Positions 16,877-29,346 are shown, counted from the first letter of the stretch. The stretch is DNA of 64,000 nt from Salinarimonas rosea DSM 21201 (GCF_000429045.1 NZ_AUBC01000005.1:220732-284731); one strand, 5' to 3'. Numbers and translations: made by a program. Notes: generated from the sequence alone by a model not told the origin.

Positions 16877-18196
16877 TCACTCGCGCTCGATCCGGACGAC
16901 CTGCGGCGGCTCGGCCACGTGGCCGTCCGCGTCGATGCGCGCGAGCGCCTCGCGGATCGCAGCCTCGGTGGTCGCGTAGGTGATGAGCACGACCGGCACC
17001 GGCGCGCCCGAGCGGCCGGACGGATCGGCGTCGGCGGTGCGGGCGCGGTGCTGGATGATGCTCTCGAGCGAGATGTCGGCCTGGGCCATGCGGGTGGCGA
17101 TCCCGGCCGCGGAGCCGGGCCGGTCGAAGACCGACAGGCGGATGTAGTAGCCGCCCTCGTGGCGCTGCATCGGCGCGCGCTCGGGAGCGGCGAGGCGCTC
17201 CGCCGGGATGCCGAAGGCCGGGCGCACCACGTTGGCGGCGACATCGCAGATGTCGGCGATCACGGCGGACGCCGTCGCGTCACCACCGGCCCCCGGGCCG
17301 ATGAGGCTGAGCTCCCCGACCGCGTCCGCGTCGATGGTGACGGCGTTGGTGACCCCCATCACCTGCGCCAGGGAGGAGGTGCGCGGCACCATGGTCGGGT
17401 GAACGCGCTGCTCGATGCCGGTCGGCGTGCGCTCGGCGACGCCGAGGAGCTTGATCCGGTAGCCGAGCTCGGCCGCCATCCGCAGGTCGAGCGGCGTGAT
17501 CTTGGAGATGCCCTCGACGTAGATCGCGTCCGGGTCGAGCGCGACGCCGAAGGCGAGCGAGGTGAGGATCGCGAGCTTGTGGGCGGTGTCGAAGCCCTCG
17601 ACGTCGAAGGTCGGGTCGGCCTCCGCGTAGCCGAGCCGCTGCGCGTCGGCGAGGCACTCGGCGAAGGAGAGCCCTTCCGCCTCCATGCGCGAGAGGATGT
17701 AGTTGCAGGTGCCGTTGAGGATGCCCGACACGCGCGCCACGCGGTTGCCCGCGAGCGCCTCGCGCAGCGCCTTCACCACCGGCACGCCGCCGGCGGCGGA
17801 GGCCTCGAAGGCGAGCGCGACGCCGCGCTCCTCGGCGATGCGCGCGAGCGCCATGCCGTGCTTCGCCAGCAGCGCCTTGTTGGCGGTGACGACGTGCTTG
17901 CCGGCCCCGAGCGCGGCCTCGACGAGCGCACGCGCCGGCCCCTCGTCGCCGCCGATCAGCTCGACGACGCAGTCGACCTCCGGGTCGCGGGCGAGGGCGA
18001 GCGGATCGGCGTGCCAGGTCGCCCGGGAGAGGTCGACGCCGCGGTCGCGCGCGCGGTCGCGGGCGCACACCGCGGTGAGCGCCATCGGCCGCCCGGCCCG
18101 CATGGCGAGGCTCCCGGCGTTGCGCGCCATCAGCCGCGCCACGCTCGCGCCCACGGTCCCCAGCCCCGCGATCCCGACCCGCAACGGTTCCGTCAT
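16877..18196 (-). CDS. hom: Homoserine dehydrogenase
   Basis: 439 residues from an ATG with AGGAGG upstream. The NAD(P)-binding glycine motif is GIAGLGTVGASV (residues 8-19). The catalytic domain includes GGVPVVKALRE and the hallmark ILNGTCNYILSRM, and YAEADPTFDVEGFDTAHKL. A C-terminal ACT domain (about 355-430, YYIRLSVFDRPGSAAGIA) gives feedback control, usually by threonine. It makes homoserine for threonine and methionine; divergent metY uses the downstream O-acetylhomoserine. Confidence 0.94.
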   Translation of the reverse strand: MTEPLRVGIAGLGTVGASVARLMARNAGSLAMRAGRPMALTAVCARDRARDRGVDLSRATWHADPLALARDPEVDCVVELIGGDEGPARALVEAALGAGKHVVTANKALLAKHGMALARIAEERGVALAFEASAAGGVPVVKALREALAGNRVARVSGILNGTCNYILSRMEAEGLSFAECLADAQRLGYAEADPTFDVEGFDTAHKLAILTSLAFGVALDPDAIYVEGISKITPLDLRMAAELGYRIKLLGVAERTPTGIEQRVHPTMVPRTSSLAQVMGVTNAVTIDADAVGELSLIGPGAGGDATASAVIADICDVAANVVRPAFGIPAERLAAPERAPMQRHEGGYYIRLSVFDRPGSAAGIATRMAQADISLESIIQHRARTADADPSGRSGAPVPVVLITYATTEAAIREALARIDADGHVAEPPQVVRIERE

Positions 18197-18421
18197 CGAT
18201 CCGATCCCTCCTCGGAGCCGGCCCGCGGGCCGGCCGGTGAGCGGCGCGACGGTATTGCACCCTTTCCCGACGGCTTTCAAGGAAGGTCGCGCGCGGACGG
18301 CCACGGTCGTCCGAGACGCTCGCGTTCGGAAAACCGAATGTGTCCCCGCGACCGGCTCCGTCACCACGGAGCCTCGGATGCGCAACACCTCGCCGCACGA
18401 TTGGCGACTGCGAACAGGCCG

Positions 18422-18464
18422 TTGACGGCCCGGTCGCGTTCTCTTAAAAGAACGATCGTTCTTT
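18422..18464 (+). promoter_or_regulatory. metY promoter with 18-bp palindromic operator
   Basis: TTGACG (18422-18427), a 16-bp spacer and TTAAAA (18444-18449) form a sigma70-type promoter. The perfect palindrome AAAGAACGATCGTTCTTT (18447-18464) overlaps the -10 region and start site, a position that favours a repressor. The AACGATCGTT core is typical of TetR-family operators, but no TetR gene is in this window. The rest of the 296-bp hom-metY gap shows no recognisable riboswitch. Confidence 0.55.
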
Positions 18465-18492
18465 CGTCAAGACGCCAGAAGAGGACGCGCCC

Positions 18493-19770
18493 ATGACCGA
18501 CCGCACCCCCGGGTTCAGCACGCTCGCCATCCACGCCGGCGCGACGCCGGACCCGACGACGGGGGCGCGGGCGACGCCGATCTACCAGACGACGTCGTTC
18601 GTCTTCGACGACGTCGACCACGCAGCCTCCCTCTTCGGCCTCCAGGCCTTCGGCAACATCTACTCGCGCATCGGCAACCCGACCTGCGCCGTGCTGGAGG
18701 AGCGCGTCGCCGCGCTCGAGGGCGGCACGGCGGCGCTCGCCGTGGCCTCCGGGCACGCGGCCGAGTTCCTGACGATGCACGCCCTGATGCAGCCGGGCGA
18801 CGAGTTCGTCGCCGCGAAGAAGCTCTACGGCGGCTCGATCAACCAGTTCAACCATTCCTACAAGAACTTCGGCTGGACGGTGCGCTGGGCCGACACGGAG
18901 GACCTCTCCACCTTCGAGGCGGCGATCAACGAGCGCACCAAGGCGATCTTCATCGAATCGATCGCCAACCCCGGCGGCGTCATCGTCGACATCGCCGGCA
19001 TCTCGGCGATCGCCAAGCGGCACAAGCTGCCGCTCATCGTCGACAACACCATGGCCTCGCCCTATCTCTGCCGGCCGATCGAGCACGGCGCCGACATCGT
19101 GATCCACTCGGCGACGAAGTTCCTCGGCGGCCACGGCACCTCCATCGCCGGCGTGCTGGTCGACGGCGGCACGTTCGACTGGGCGGGCGACGAGCGCTAC
19201 CCGATGCTCTCCAAGCCCCGGCCCGAGTACGGCGGCATGGTGCTCGGCGAGACCTTCGGCAACTTCGCCTTCGCGATCGCCACGCGTGTCCTGGGCCTGC
19301 GCGACCTCGGCCCGGCGCTCTCGCCGTTCAACGCCTTCATGATCCTGCAGGGCATCGAGACGCTGCCCCTGCGCATGCAGCGCCATTGCGACAACGCGCT
19401 CGTGGTGGCGCGCTTCCTCTCGGAGCATCCGGCGGTGGAATGGGTGTCCTACCCGGGCCTGCCCGGCAACCCCTACAACGGGCTCGCCGAGCGCTACTGC
19501 CCGAAGGGCGCGGGCGCCGTCTTCACCTTCGGCCTCAAGGGCGGCTTCGACGCGGGCGTGGCGCTGGTCTCGAAGCTCGAGCTGTTCTCCCACCTCGCCA
19601 ACATCGGCGACACCCGCTCGCTGATCATCCACCCCGCCTCCACCACCCACCGCCAGCTCACCGACGCCGAGCGCACCGCCGCGGGCGCCGGCCCCGACGT
19701 GGTGCGCCTGTCGATCGGGCTCGAGGACCCGGAGGACCTGATCGCGGACCTCGCGCAGGCGCTGGGCTGA
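18493..19770 (+). CDS. metY: O-acetylhomoserine sulfhydrylase (Cys/Met metabolism PLP enzyme)
   Basis: 425 residues, the usual size for the MetY branch. The pyridoxal phosphate lysine is K209 in [10 protein letters not shown], with [12 protein letters not shown] and the substrate-binding region VRLSIGLED near the C-terminus. It converts O-acetylhomoserine and sulfide to homocysteine. AAGAGG precedes the start. It is divergent from hom, so the two ends of the homoserine-methionine branch share a control region. Confidence 0.92.
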   Translation: MTDRTPGFSTLAIHAGATPDPTTGARATPIYQTTSFVFDDVDHAASLFGLQAFGNIYSRIGNPTCAVLEERVAALEGGTAALAVASGHAAEFLTMHALMQPGDEFVAAKKLYGGSINQFNHSYKNFGWTVRWADTEDLSTFEAAINERTKAIFIESIANPGGVIVDIAGISAIAKRHKLPLIVDNTMASPYLCRPIEHGADIVIHSATKFLGGHGTSIAGVLVDGGTFDWAGDERYPMLSKPRPEYGGMVLGETFGNFAFAIATRVLGLRDLGPALSPFNAFMILQGIETLPLRMQRHCDNALVVARFLSEHPAVEWVSYPGLPGNPYNGLAERYCPKGAGAVFTFGLKGGFDAGVALVSKLELFSHLANIGDTRSLIIHPASTTHRQLTDAERTAAGAGPDVVRLSIGLEDPEDLIADLAQALG

Positions 19771-19784
19771 GGAGAGCCGCGCGT

Positions 19785-20009
19785 CCCCGCCCCTCGGGCG
19801 GGGACGATCCGCGAAGCCGATGAGGGGCGGGATCCCCGGATCGACGCGTCCCGTTTCGGCTCTCGCCGAAGCGCGCCTTCGGCGCCCCCCCTCCGTCACC
19901 GGCTTCGCCGGCGCCACCTCCCCCGACGGGGGAGGAGCTCCCGCCCCATCGGGGCGGGGACGGCGCGCGCAGCGAGCCAGGGGCGGGGTTCTCCCGGCGC
20001 GAGGCGTCC
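19785..20009. repeat. Pair of imperfect ~67-bp direct repeats around a palindrome-rich core
   Basis: Copies at 19785-19851 and 19940-20009 share CCCGCCCC..CGGGGCGGGGACG, then GAGGGGCGGG/AGGGGCGGGG and end in ..GCGTCC. Between them are short hairpins (CCGGCTTCGCCGG, CTCCCCCGACGGGGGAG). The whole 323-bp metY-rhomboid gap has no plausible gene. It looks like an extragenic REP-type or reiterated element. Confidence 0.5.
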
Positions 20010-20093
20010 GTTGATCTCCGCTCCCCCTTCCCATCCGCCTCGTCGTCGGCCAAGCTCCGCAGCGTCACGCCCCTCGCCCGGAGCCCCTCCCCC

Positions 20094-20939
20094 ATGCTCG
20101 CCATCGGCGACGACAACCCGCTGCGGCACGTCCGCGGCGCCTACGTCAATCATGCGCTGATCGCGGCCTGCGTCATCGCCTTCCTCCTCGTTCCCGAGAC
20201 GGCGATCGAGTACGCGCTCCTGCCGGCGCAGCTCGTCGGTGACCTCGGCGGCGTCGGGGCCGTTGCGCCGGGCCCGGCGGGCGTGCCGGGGTGGGCGACG
20301 CTCGTCACCTACACCTTCCTGCACGCGGGGCTCCTGCACCTCGCCGGCAACATGATCACGTTGTGGGTGTTCGGCGACAACGTCGAGGACGCGCTCGGCC
20401 ATTGGCGCTACGCCCTCTTCTTCCTCCTCGCCGGCGCTGCCGGCGGCCTCGCGGAGGCGTACTTCACCGGCAACCCGGACGTTCCCGTGGTGGGCGCGAG
20501 CGGCGCGGTGTCGGGCGTCATGGGCGCCTACCTGATGCTGCACCCGCGCGCGAAGATCTTCGTGCTCGTCGGCTACCGCATCCCCGTCGCGCTGCCGGCG
20601 GGGATCTTCGTCGGCTTCCTGATCGCGCTCAACCTCGCCATGGCGCTGTCGGGCGACACGGGGGCGATGGTGGCCTGGTGGGCGCACGTGGGCGGTTTCG
20701 CGGCGGGGATGATCCTCGTCGTGCCGCTGCGCCACCGCGACGTCGCGCTGTTCCAGCCCGCCCACGACGTTCCCGAGCGCACGAAGCGCTTCGCCTTCGC
20801 CCGGCGCTTCGTCATCGACCTGACGCCGAAGGCGCCCGCGGGCATGCGCCGCTCGCTGACGGGGCGGGTCGCGGCGGTGGTGAAGGCGCTCGCCTTCTTC
20901 GTGGTGATCATGCTGGTCGTCGAGCTGTTCGTGCCGTGA
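20094..20939 (+). CDS. Rhomboid-family intramembrane serine protease
   Basis: 281 residues with six or seven membrane helices. The catalytic serine S136 lies in VGASGAVSG and the histidine H198 in AWWAHVGGFAAG. The LHAGLLHLAGNM segment provides the conserved histidine/asparagine of the oxyanion region. It should cleave transmembrane substrates in the inner membrane. The C-terminal 80 residues are basic and cytoplasmic, ending with an extra hydrophobic helix. Substrates are unknown. Confidence 0.9.
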   Translation: MLAIGDDNPLRHVRGAYVNHALIAACVIAFLLVPETAIEYALLPAQLVGDLGGVGAVAPGPAGVPGWATLVTYTFLHAGLLHLAGNMITLWVFGDNVEDALGHWRYALFFLLAGAAGGLAEAYFTGNPDVPVVGASGAVSGVMGAYLMLHPRAKIFVLVGYRIPVALPAGIFVGFLIALNLAMALSGDTGAMVAWWAHVGGFAAGMILVVPLRHRDVALFQPAHDVPERTKRFAFARRFVIDLTPKAPAGMRRSLTGRVAAVVKALAFFVVIMLVVELFVP

Positions 20940-21048
20940 GGCGCGCAGGGGCAGCGGCGGCCCGGCGGTTCCGCATGGCTGCCCGGCACCACGGCCGCTT
21001 GCCCACGCGTCGGATCGGGCGCACAACGCGTGCCCCGAGGATCCCCCG

Positions 21049-22329
21049 ATGAACGACACGAGCCGGCTCGGCCAGAGCGCCGCCTTCTCCGCGCCCGCCC
21101 CCGCGCCGCCGGTCGACGATTCCCACCGGCACGCGCCGATGCGGTTTCGCGAGTTCGTCGCGATGGTGGCGGCGCTGATGGCGCTCAACGCGCTCGCCAT
21201 CGACGTGATGCTCCCGGCGATCCAGGACATCGGCGCCGCGCTCGCCGTCGCCGACCCGAACGACCGCCAGGCGATCCTGCCGGCCTACCTGATCGGCTTC
21301 GGGCTCGGCCAGCTGCTGGTCGGCTCGGTCTCGGACCGCTTCGGCCGCCGGCCGGTTCTGCTCGCCGGCCTCGTCTTCTACGTGGCGGCGGCGATCCTGT
21401 GCGCCTTCGCGCCGACCTTCGCGGCGCTCATCGTCGGGCGCGTGGTCCAGGGCCTGGCCTCGGCGGCGCCGCGGGTGGTCACCGCCGCGATCGTTCGCGA
21501 CTGCTACGGCGGAAGGCGGATGGCGAGCGTGCTGTCGCTCGCGATGACGATCTTCATGGCCGTGCCGGTGGTCGCGCCCTCGATCGGTCAGGCGATCCTG
21601 CTCGTGGCGCCCTGGCGCGCGATCTTCGCGCTGCTCGCGGTCTACGGCGTCGCGATGATCCTGTGGACGGGGCTGCGCCTGCCCGAGACGCTGGCGCCGG
21701 AGCGTCGCCGGGGCATCGGCCCGCGGGCCCTGGCGCGCGCCTTCCGGGAGGTCTTCACCACCCGCCAGACGCTCGGCTACGCCGTCGCCGCGGGCGCCAT
21801 GTTCGGCGCCATGTTCAGCTTCCTCGTCAGTTCCGAGCAGGTTCTCGGCGAGCTCTACGGGCTCGGCCCGCTCTTTCCCCTCGCCTTCGCCGCGATGGCG
21901 GGCGGCATGGCGGTGTCCTCTCTGGTGAACGCGAGCCTCGTCGGGCGCGTCGGGGCGCGGCGGCTCTCGCATGCGGCGGTGATGCTGTTCACGCTGATCG
22001 CGACGATCCTCGTGGGGCTGGCGCTCGCGGGCGTGCTGACGCTGTGGCCGCTCCTCGTCCTGCTCGCCGGCGCGATGCTGCTCGTGGGCCTGATCTTCTC
22101 GAACTTCAACGCCCTGGCGCTCGAGCCGATGGGCCACATCGCCGGCACCGCCTCCTCCGTCTTCGGCTCGGTGACGACGCTGATGGCGGCGACGATCGGC
22201 GGCCTCGTCGGCCGTGCCTTCGACGGCACCGTCGTGCCGCTGTTCACGGGCTGGACCCTGCTCGGCCTCGGCGCCCTCGTCGCCATCGCGGTGACGGAGA
22301 AGGGGCGCCTCTTCGGACGGGGCACCTGA
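21049..22329 (+). CDS. Bcr/CflA-type MFS drug efflux transporter
   Basis: 426 residues with 12 predicted membrane helices. The MFS motif A reads GSVSDRFGRRPVLLAG and motif C region includes GRVVQGLASAAPRV, both typical of the Bcr/CflA (DHA1) subfamily. The N-terminal 35 residues are cytoplasmic and polar. It likely exports drugs or metabolites using the proton gradient. It precedes the sulfatase-like gene by 44 bp and may be cotranscribed. Confidence 0.88.
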   Translation: MNDTSRLGQSAAFSAPAPAPPVDDSHRHAPMRFREFVAMVAALMALNALAIDVMLPAIQDIGAALAVADPNDRQAILPAYLIGFGLGQLLVGSVSDRFGRRPVLLAGLVFYVAAAILCAFAPTFAALIVGRVVQGLASAAPRVVTAAIVRDCYGGRRMASVLSLAMTIFMAVPVVAPSIGQAILLVAPWRAIFALLAVYGVAMILWTGLRLPETLAPERRRGIGPRALARAFREVFTTRQTLGYAVAAGAMFGAMFSFLVSSEQVLGELYGLGPLFPLAFAAMAGGMAVSSLVNASLVGRVGARRLSHAAVMLFTLIATILVGLALAGVLTLWPLLVLLAGAMLLVGLIFSNFNALALEPMGHIAGTASSVFGSVTTLMAATIGGLVGRAFDGTVVPLFTGWTLLGLGALVAIAVTEKGRLFGRGT

Positions 22330-22373
22330 GCCGGCGTCATCCTCACGTCACCGGAGCGTAGCAGGAACCCGCC

Positions 22374-23921
22374 ATGAGCCTTCCCCCCTCCTCCCTTGCC
22401 GCGCCGGACCTCGACGTCCTCTTGATCACGGCCGACCAGCTGCGCGGCGACTGCCTCGGCTATGCCGGCCATCCGCACGTGCGCACGCCGCACCTCGACG
22501 CTCTGGCGGCCGAGGCGACGGCGTTCCTCGCGCATTACGGGCAGGCCGCGCCCTGCGGGCCCGCGCGCGCGGCGCTCTACACGGGCCTCTACCAGATGCG
22601 CAACCGCGTGGTCGCCAACGGCGCGCCGCTCGACGCGCGCCACGACACGGTCGCGAAGCTCGCGCTGCGCCGCGGCTACCGCCCCACCCTGTTCGGCTAC
22701 ACCGACCAGTCGGAGGACCCCGCGGGGCTCGCCCCCGCCGACCCCCGGCTGCACAGCTACGAGGGCGTGCTGCCCGGCTTCGTCCCGCGCCTCGCCATGC
22801 CGGAGGACGCCGGCGCCTGGCGCGCGGCGCTGCTGGCGAAGGGCTACGCCCCGGCGGCGGACATCCGCACGGTGCACCTGCCGCGCGACGGGCGCACCGA
22901 TCCGCCGACCGGGGCGCCCACCGTCTACCCGGCCGAGGACGCGGAGACCGCCTTCGTCGCCGACGCCTACCTGCGCTGGCTCGACGAGATCCCGCCGGCG
23001 GCGCCCTATTTCGCCCACGTCAGCTTCCTGCGCCCGCATCCGCCGCTGATCGCGCCCGAGCCCTATGCCTCGCTGCACGATCCCGAGGAGGGCGGGCCCT
23101 TCGTCGGGCGCGGGAGCCTGGAGGCGGAGGCGGCGCTGCATCCGTTCCTCGCCTGGCACCTGCCGCGGATCGGCAAGGGCAGCCTCGTCGCCGGCGCGCA
23201 CGGGCCGATCGCGGACTGGGGCGAGCGCGAGCGCCGCGTGCTGCGCGCGACCTATTGGGGCCTCGTCGCCGAGGTCGACGCCGCGATCGGCCGGATCGTG
23301 GCCGAGCTGAAGCGCCGCGGGCGCTTCGAGCGCACGCTGATCGTCTTCACCGCCGACCACGGCGAGATGCTGGGCGACCACCACGCCTTCGGCAAGTTCG
23401 GCTTCTTCGACGCCGCCTTTCATGTGCCGCTGATCGTGCGCGATCCGCGCCGCCCTGCCGGGCACGGGCGCCGCGTCGCGGCCTTCACCGAGGCGGTCGA
23501 CGTGATGCCGACGATCGCCGACGCGCTCGGCGAGGCGCTGCCGGGCGCCGACGGGCGGGCGCTCGGGCCCTTCCTCGCCGGCGAGACGCCGCAGAGCTGG
23601 CGCGACGCGGTGCACTGGGAATACGACTTCCGCACGCTGGAGGAGCCGCAGGCCCCGCTCGGCCTCGACCGCGACGCCTGCTCGCTGGCCGTCCGCCGCG
23701 AGCGGGACTGGAAGTACGTCCACTTCACCGGCCTGCCGCCGCTCCTGTTCGACCTCGCGGGGGACCCGCACGAGACGATCGACCGCGCGGGGGACCCCGC
23801 CTGCGCCGCGACCCGCCTGCGCATGGCCGAGGCGCTGCTCTCCTGGCGCGCGCGCCACCTGGAGCGGCGCTACACGGGCATGCTGCTCTCCGAGCGAGGG
23901 CCCATCGGCGCGCCGCGCTGA
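22374..23921 (+). CDS. Sulfatase-superfamily hydrolase, phosphonate monoester hydrolase-like
   Basis: 515 residues, almost identical in length to the Rhizobium and Burkholderia phosphonate monoester hydrolases (514). The formylglycine cysteine is C61 in PCGPARAALYTG. Metal ligands lie in ITADQLRGD and FTADHGEMLGDHH, with the KFG lysine following. Late family stretches match the PMH subgroup (YVHFTGLPPLLFDLAGDPHE). It should hydrolyse phosphonate, phosphate or sulfate esters and requires a formylglycine-generating system or equivalent. No signal peptide is seen, so it is cytoplasmic. Confidence 0.85.
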   Translation: MSLPPSSLAAPDLDVLLITADQLRGDCLGYAGHPHVRTPHLDALAAEATAFLAHYGQAAPCGPARAALYTGLYQMRNRVVANGAPLDARHDTVAKLALRRGYRPTLFGYTDQSEDPAGLAPADPRLHSYEGVLPGFVPRLAMPEDAGAWRAALLAKGYAPAADIRTVHLPRDGRTDPPTGAPTVYPAEDAETAFVADAYLRWLDEIPPAAPYFAHVSFLRPHPPLIAPEPYASLHDPEEGGPFVGRGSLEAEAALHPFLAWHLPRIGKGSLVAGAHGPIADWGERERRVLRATYWGLVAEVDAAIGRIVAELKRRGRFERTLIVFTADHGEMLGDHHAFGKFGFFDAAFHVPLIVRDPRRPAGHGRRVAAFTEAVDVMPTIADALGEALPGADGRALGPFLAGETPQSWRDAVHWEYDFRTLEEPQAPLGLDRDACSLAVRRERDWKYVHFTGLPPLLFDLAGDPHETIDRAGDPACAATRLRMAEALLSWRARHLERRYTGMLLSERGPIGAPR

Positions 23922-24008
23922 GGCATCGCGGGTCGGGATGCCCTTGCGCGGGCGCACGGGGCGCCGTACCAAGGGCGTGTCGTTCGTCAGCCCCGGGAGC
24001 CACGCGCC

Positions 24009-24245
24009 GTGCAGACCTTCTTCGTCGAGATCAAGTGCAAGCTCGGCAAGACCTACGACGTCGCCCGCGAGCTGGCCGACCGCGAGATCGCCTCGGAGAT
24101 CTACTCCACCGCCGGCGACTACGACATCCTCGCCAAGTTCCACATCGACCGCGACCTCGACATCGGCCACTTCGTGGCGGAGAAGGTGCAGACGATCCCC
24201 GAGATCGACGACACCAAGACGGTGATCACGTTCAAGGCGTTCTGA
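24009..24245 (+). CDS. Stand-alone Lrp/AsnC ligand-binding (RAM) domain protein
   Basis: 78 residues from a GTG. The whole protein is one alpha-beta RAM sandwich (FFVEIKCKLGKTYDVARELAD, GDYDILAKFHID, and the VITFKAF end). There is no DNA-binding domain. Such small proteins form ligand-responsive oligomers and may modulate Lrp-type regulators by mixing with them. Its position 89 bp upstream of sdhE is common in related genomes. Confidence 0.82.
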   Translation: MQTFFVEIKCKLGKTYDVARELADREIASEIYSTAGDYDILAKFHIDRDLDIGHFVAEKVQTIPEIDDTKTVITFKAF

Positions 24246-24334
24246 GGGGGGCCAGCCCGCTGGCACCCCCGCGCTTCCAATCCCCGCCCCACCGGCTATA
24301 TACGCCCCGGACCAACCCATCCCGGAGCGCCCCC

Positions 24335-24631
24335 ATGACCGGCACCACCCGCACGAGCGCCGACCTCGATCCGCGGCGGCGCAAGATCCTGTTCCGCTCC
24401 TGGCATCGCGGCATCCGCGAGATGGACCTGATCATGGGCCGCTTCGCGGACGCCGAGATCGGCAGCTTCACCGAGGCGGAGCTCGACACGTTCGAGGCGC
24501 TGATCGAGGTGCCCGACCGCGATCTCTTCCGCTGGATCACCGGCGAGGACGAGACGCCGGCGAACTACGACACGCCGCTGTTCCGCCGGCTGAAGGGCTT
24601 CCACACCCACGGCGCGCCGATCCACGCCTGA
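24335..24631 (+). CDS. sdhE: SdhE, succinate dehydrogenase flavinylation factor
   Basis: 98 residues. The RGIREMDLIMGRF segment contains the conserved RGxxE motif needed for covalent attachment of FAD to SdhA, and the helical bundle ends with DRDLFRWITGED, typical of SdhE/Sdh5. It is cytoplasmic and acts on succinate dehydrogenase in the TCA cycle. It lies directly upstream of mfd, the usual alphaproteobacterial order, separated by a terminator. Confidence 0.92.
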   Translation: MTGTTRTSADLDPRRRKILFRSWHRGIREMDLIMGRFADAEIGSFTEAELDTFEALIEVPDRDLFRWITGEDETPANYDTPLFRRLKGFHTHGAPIHA

Positions 24632-24649
24632 GCGCCCCGCGCCTCCCCG

Positions 24650-24689
24650 CGAGCGCCCGCCCGAACGAAGGCGGGCGCTCGGCCGTTTT
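24650..24689 (+). terminator. Terminator between sdhE and mfd
   Basis: A perfect 12-bp stem (24650-24661 with 24670-24681), 8-nt loop and a short T run at 24686-24689. It separates sdhE from mfd transcriptionally. Confidence 0.85.
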
Positions 24690-24731
24690 CGCAATCACGC
24701 GATCCCTCGCCGACACGACACCCGAGCCCCG

Positions 24732-28286
<3,555 letters not shown>

Positions 28287-28350
28287 GGGGCGCGCCCCTC
28301 GGGGCTCGGGGCATCCTCCGCGCGAGGCCAGCCACCGGCGGCCGGTCGTC

Positions 28351-28611
28351 CTACGGCGAGCCGACCATCGCGCTGCGGAGCGCGTCGACGCGATCGCGCC
28401 CGGCGACGACGACCTGCTGGGCGACCGCAATCAGCTCTGCGAGCCCGTTCCGCTCAGGGTCGTCCAGGTTCTCCACCGCCATCCGCAGCGCCACCATGAG
28501 GTTCAGCCCGCGGTTCAGCTCGTCGATGGCATCGAGCAGGCCGCGCGCGTGATCGCGGCGCGAATCATCGTGCGCGCCGGCGGGCGGCGCGGTATGGGTG
28601 GGGTCGGGCAC
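28351..28611 (-). CDS. Small protein of unknown function
   Basis: 86 residues from a GTG, ending 65 bp past the convergent mfd stop. After a polar N-terminus, most of it is predicted helix (LLDAIDELNRGLNLMVALRMAVENLDDPERNGLAELIAVAQQVV). I do not recognise a family. It is divergent from a ribbon-helix-helix gene and shares its promoter region, so the two may be functionally linked. Confidence 0.5.
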   Translation of the reverse strand: MPDPTHTAPPAGAHDDSRRDHARGLLDAIDELNRGLNLMVALRMAVENLDDPERNGLAELIAVAQQVVVAGRDRVDALRSAMVGSP

Positions 28612-28630
28612 AGCGTGCTCCCGCTTCCGA

Positions 28631-28649
28631 TAGAATTCTTCGTATACGA
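28631..28649 (+). promoter_or_regulatory. -10 element and TCGTATACGA palindrome before the RHH gene
   Basis: A -10-like TAGAAT (28631-28636) is followed by the perfect palindrome TCGTATACGA (28640-28649), ending 5 bp before the ATG. The transcript would have a leader of only about 12 nt. This is a plausible autoregulatory operator for the ribbon-helix-helix protein. Confidence 0.4.
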
Positions 28650-28654
28650 GAAAG

Positions 28655-28855
28655 ATGGCCGAGAAGTCAATTCCCGTAGAAGGAAAAAAGCGCGGCCGCC
28701 CGCCGGGCAGCGCCTACGCGGACCCCATCCCCGTGCGCCTGACCGCCGAGCAGGTCGCCGAGATCGACGCGTGGCGGGCGCGCCAGGACGGCGCGCCGTC
28801 GCGATCGGAGGCGATCCGGCAGCTGGTGGCGCAGGCGTTGACCGCGTTGCGGTGA
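28655..28855 (+). CDS. Ribbon-helix-helix (CopG-like) DNA-binding protein
   Basis: 66 residues. After a basic GKKRGRPPGS leader, the RHH fold is clear: a beta-strand PIPVRL, helix EQVAEIDAWRARQ, then the SRSEAIRQLVAQAL helix. RHH proteins bind operators as dimers and often serve as antitoxins; no partner toxin is adjacent here. A degraded paralogue lies 270 bp downstream behind a large inverted repeat. Confidence 0.75.
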   Translation: MAEKSIPVEGKKRGRPPGSAYADPIPVRLTAEQVAEIDAWRARQDGAPSRSEAIRQLVAQALTALR

Positions 28856-28875
28856 GATGGCGGGCCGAAGTCTGT

Positions 28876-29070
28876 CCTTCCCTGTAGGGGAAGGTGGCTC
28901 GGCGAAGCCGAGACGGATGGGGCGCGGCGCGAAGCGACGCATTCCGCGCAGCGGAAGCTCATCGGCGGCCGCCCGTCTCGCCCGTCGATTTCGGCTTCGC
29001 CGAACGCGCGTGCCGCGCGCCCCATCCGTCTCGCCGCTACGCGGCGATCCACCTTCCCCTACAGGGAAGG
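28876..29070. repeat. 195-bp inverted-repeat element
   Basis: The termini are perfect 22-bp inverted repeats (28876-28897 and 29049-29070). Inner arms continue imperfectly (GAGACGGATGGGGCGCG at 28910 against its complement near 29016-29032), with nested small hairpins such as CTCGGCGAAGCCGAG and CGCCGCTACGCGGCG. It encodes nothing convincing. It resembles REP/BIME-type palindromic elements and separates an intact RHH gene from the remnant of a second one. Confidence 0.65.
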
Positions 29071-29114
29071 AAAGATGCGCCGTCGGTCCTCCACGCCCCA
29101 CGCGACCGGCGTCA

Positions 29115-29268
29115 CCCCGCGGGTTTGGGGGTTCGCTTCCCCGACGAGGTCACCGCCGCCGTCGATGCCGTCGCGCGGGCGCAGGAGGACGAGCCGAACC
29201 GGTCGGAGATGATCCGGCGGATCGTGACGGCCTGGTTGCGGGAGAATGGGTTTTTGGAGGGGCGGTGA
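29115..29268 (+). pseudogene. Remnant of a second ribbon-helix-helix protein
   Basis: The frame encodes LGVRFPDEVTAAVDAVAR, then EPNRSEMIRRIVTAWLRENG, a nearly complete RHH fold resembling the intact gene at 28655. No ATG or GTG exists between the repeat element (ends 29070) and the fold; only a TTG without ribosome site. The basic N-terminal leader seen in the intact copy is missing. The likely explanation is 5' truncation by the palindromic element. Confidence 0.5.
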
Positions 29269-29346
29269 GTGAGGGCCCGTGGAGAAGGCCGCACGCCGAG
29301 CAAGGGGCTGCGACAGCTTCAACTGCACTTGACGCAGGGCATCGCG

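Noticed and set aside
18197..18492. SAM-II riboswitch upstream of metY
   Set aside because: I could not find the conserved pseudoknot sequences; the visible features are a promoter and a DNA palindrome.
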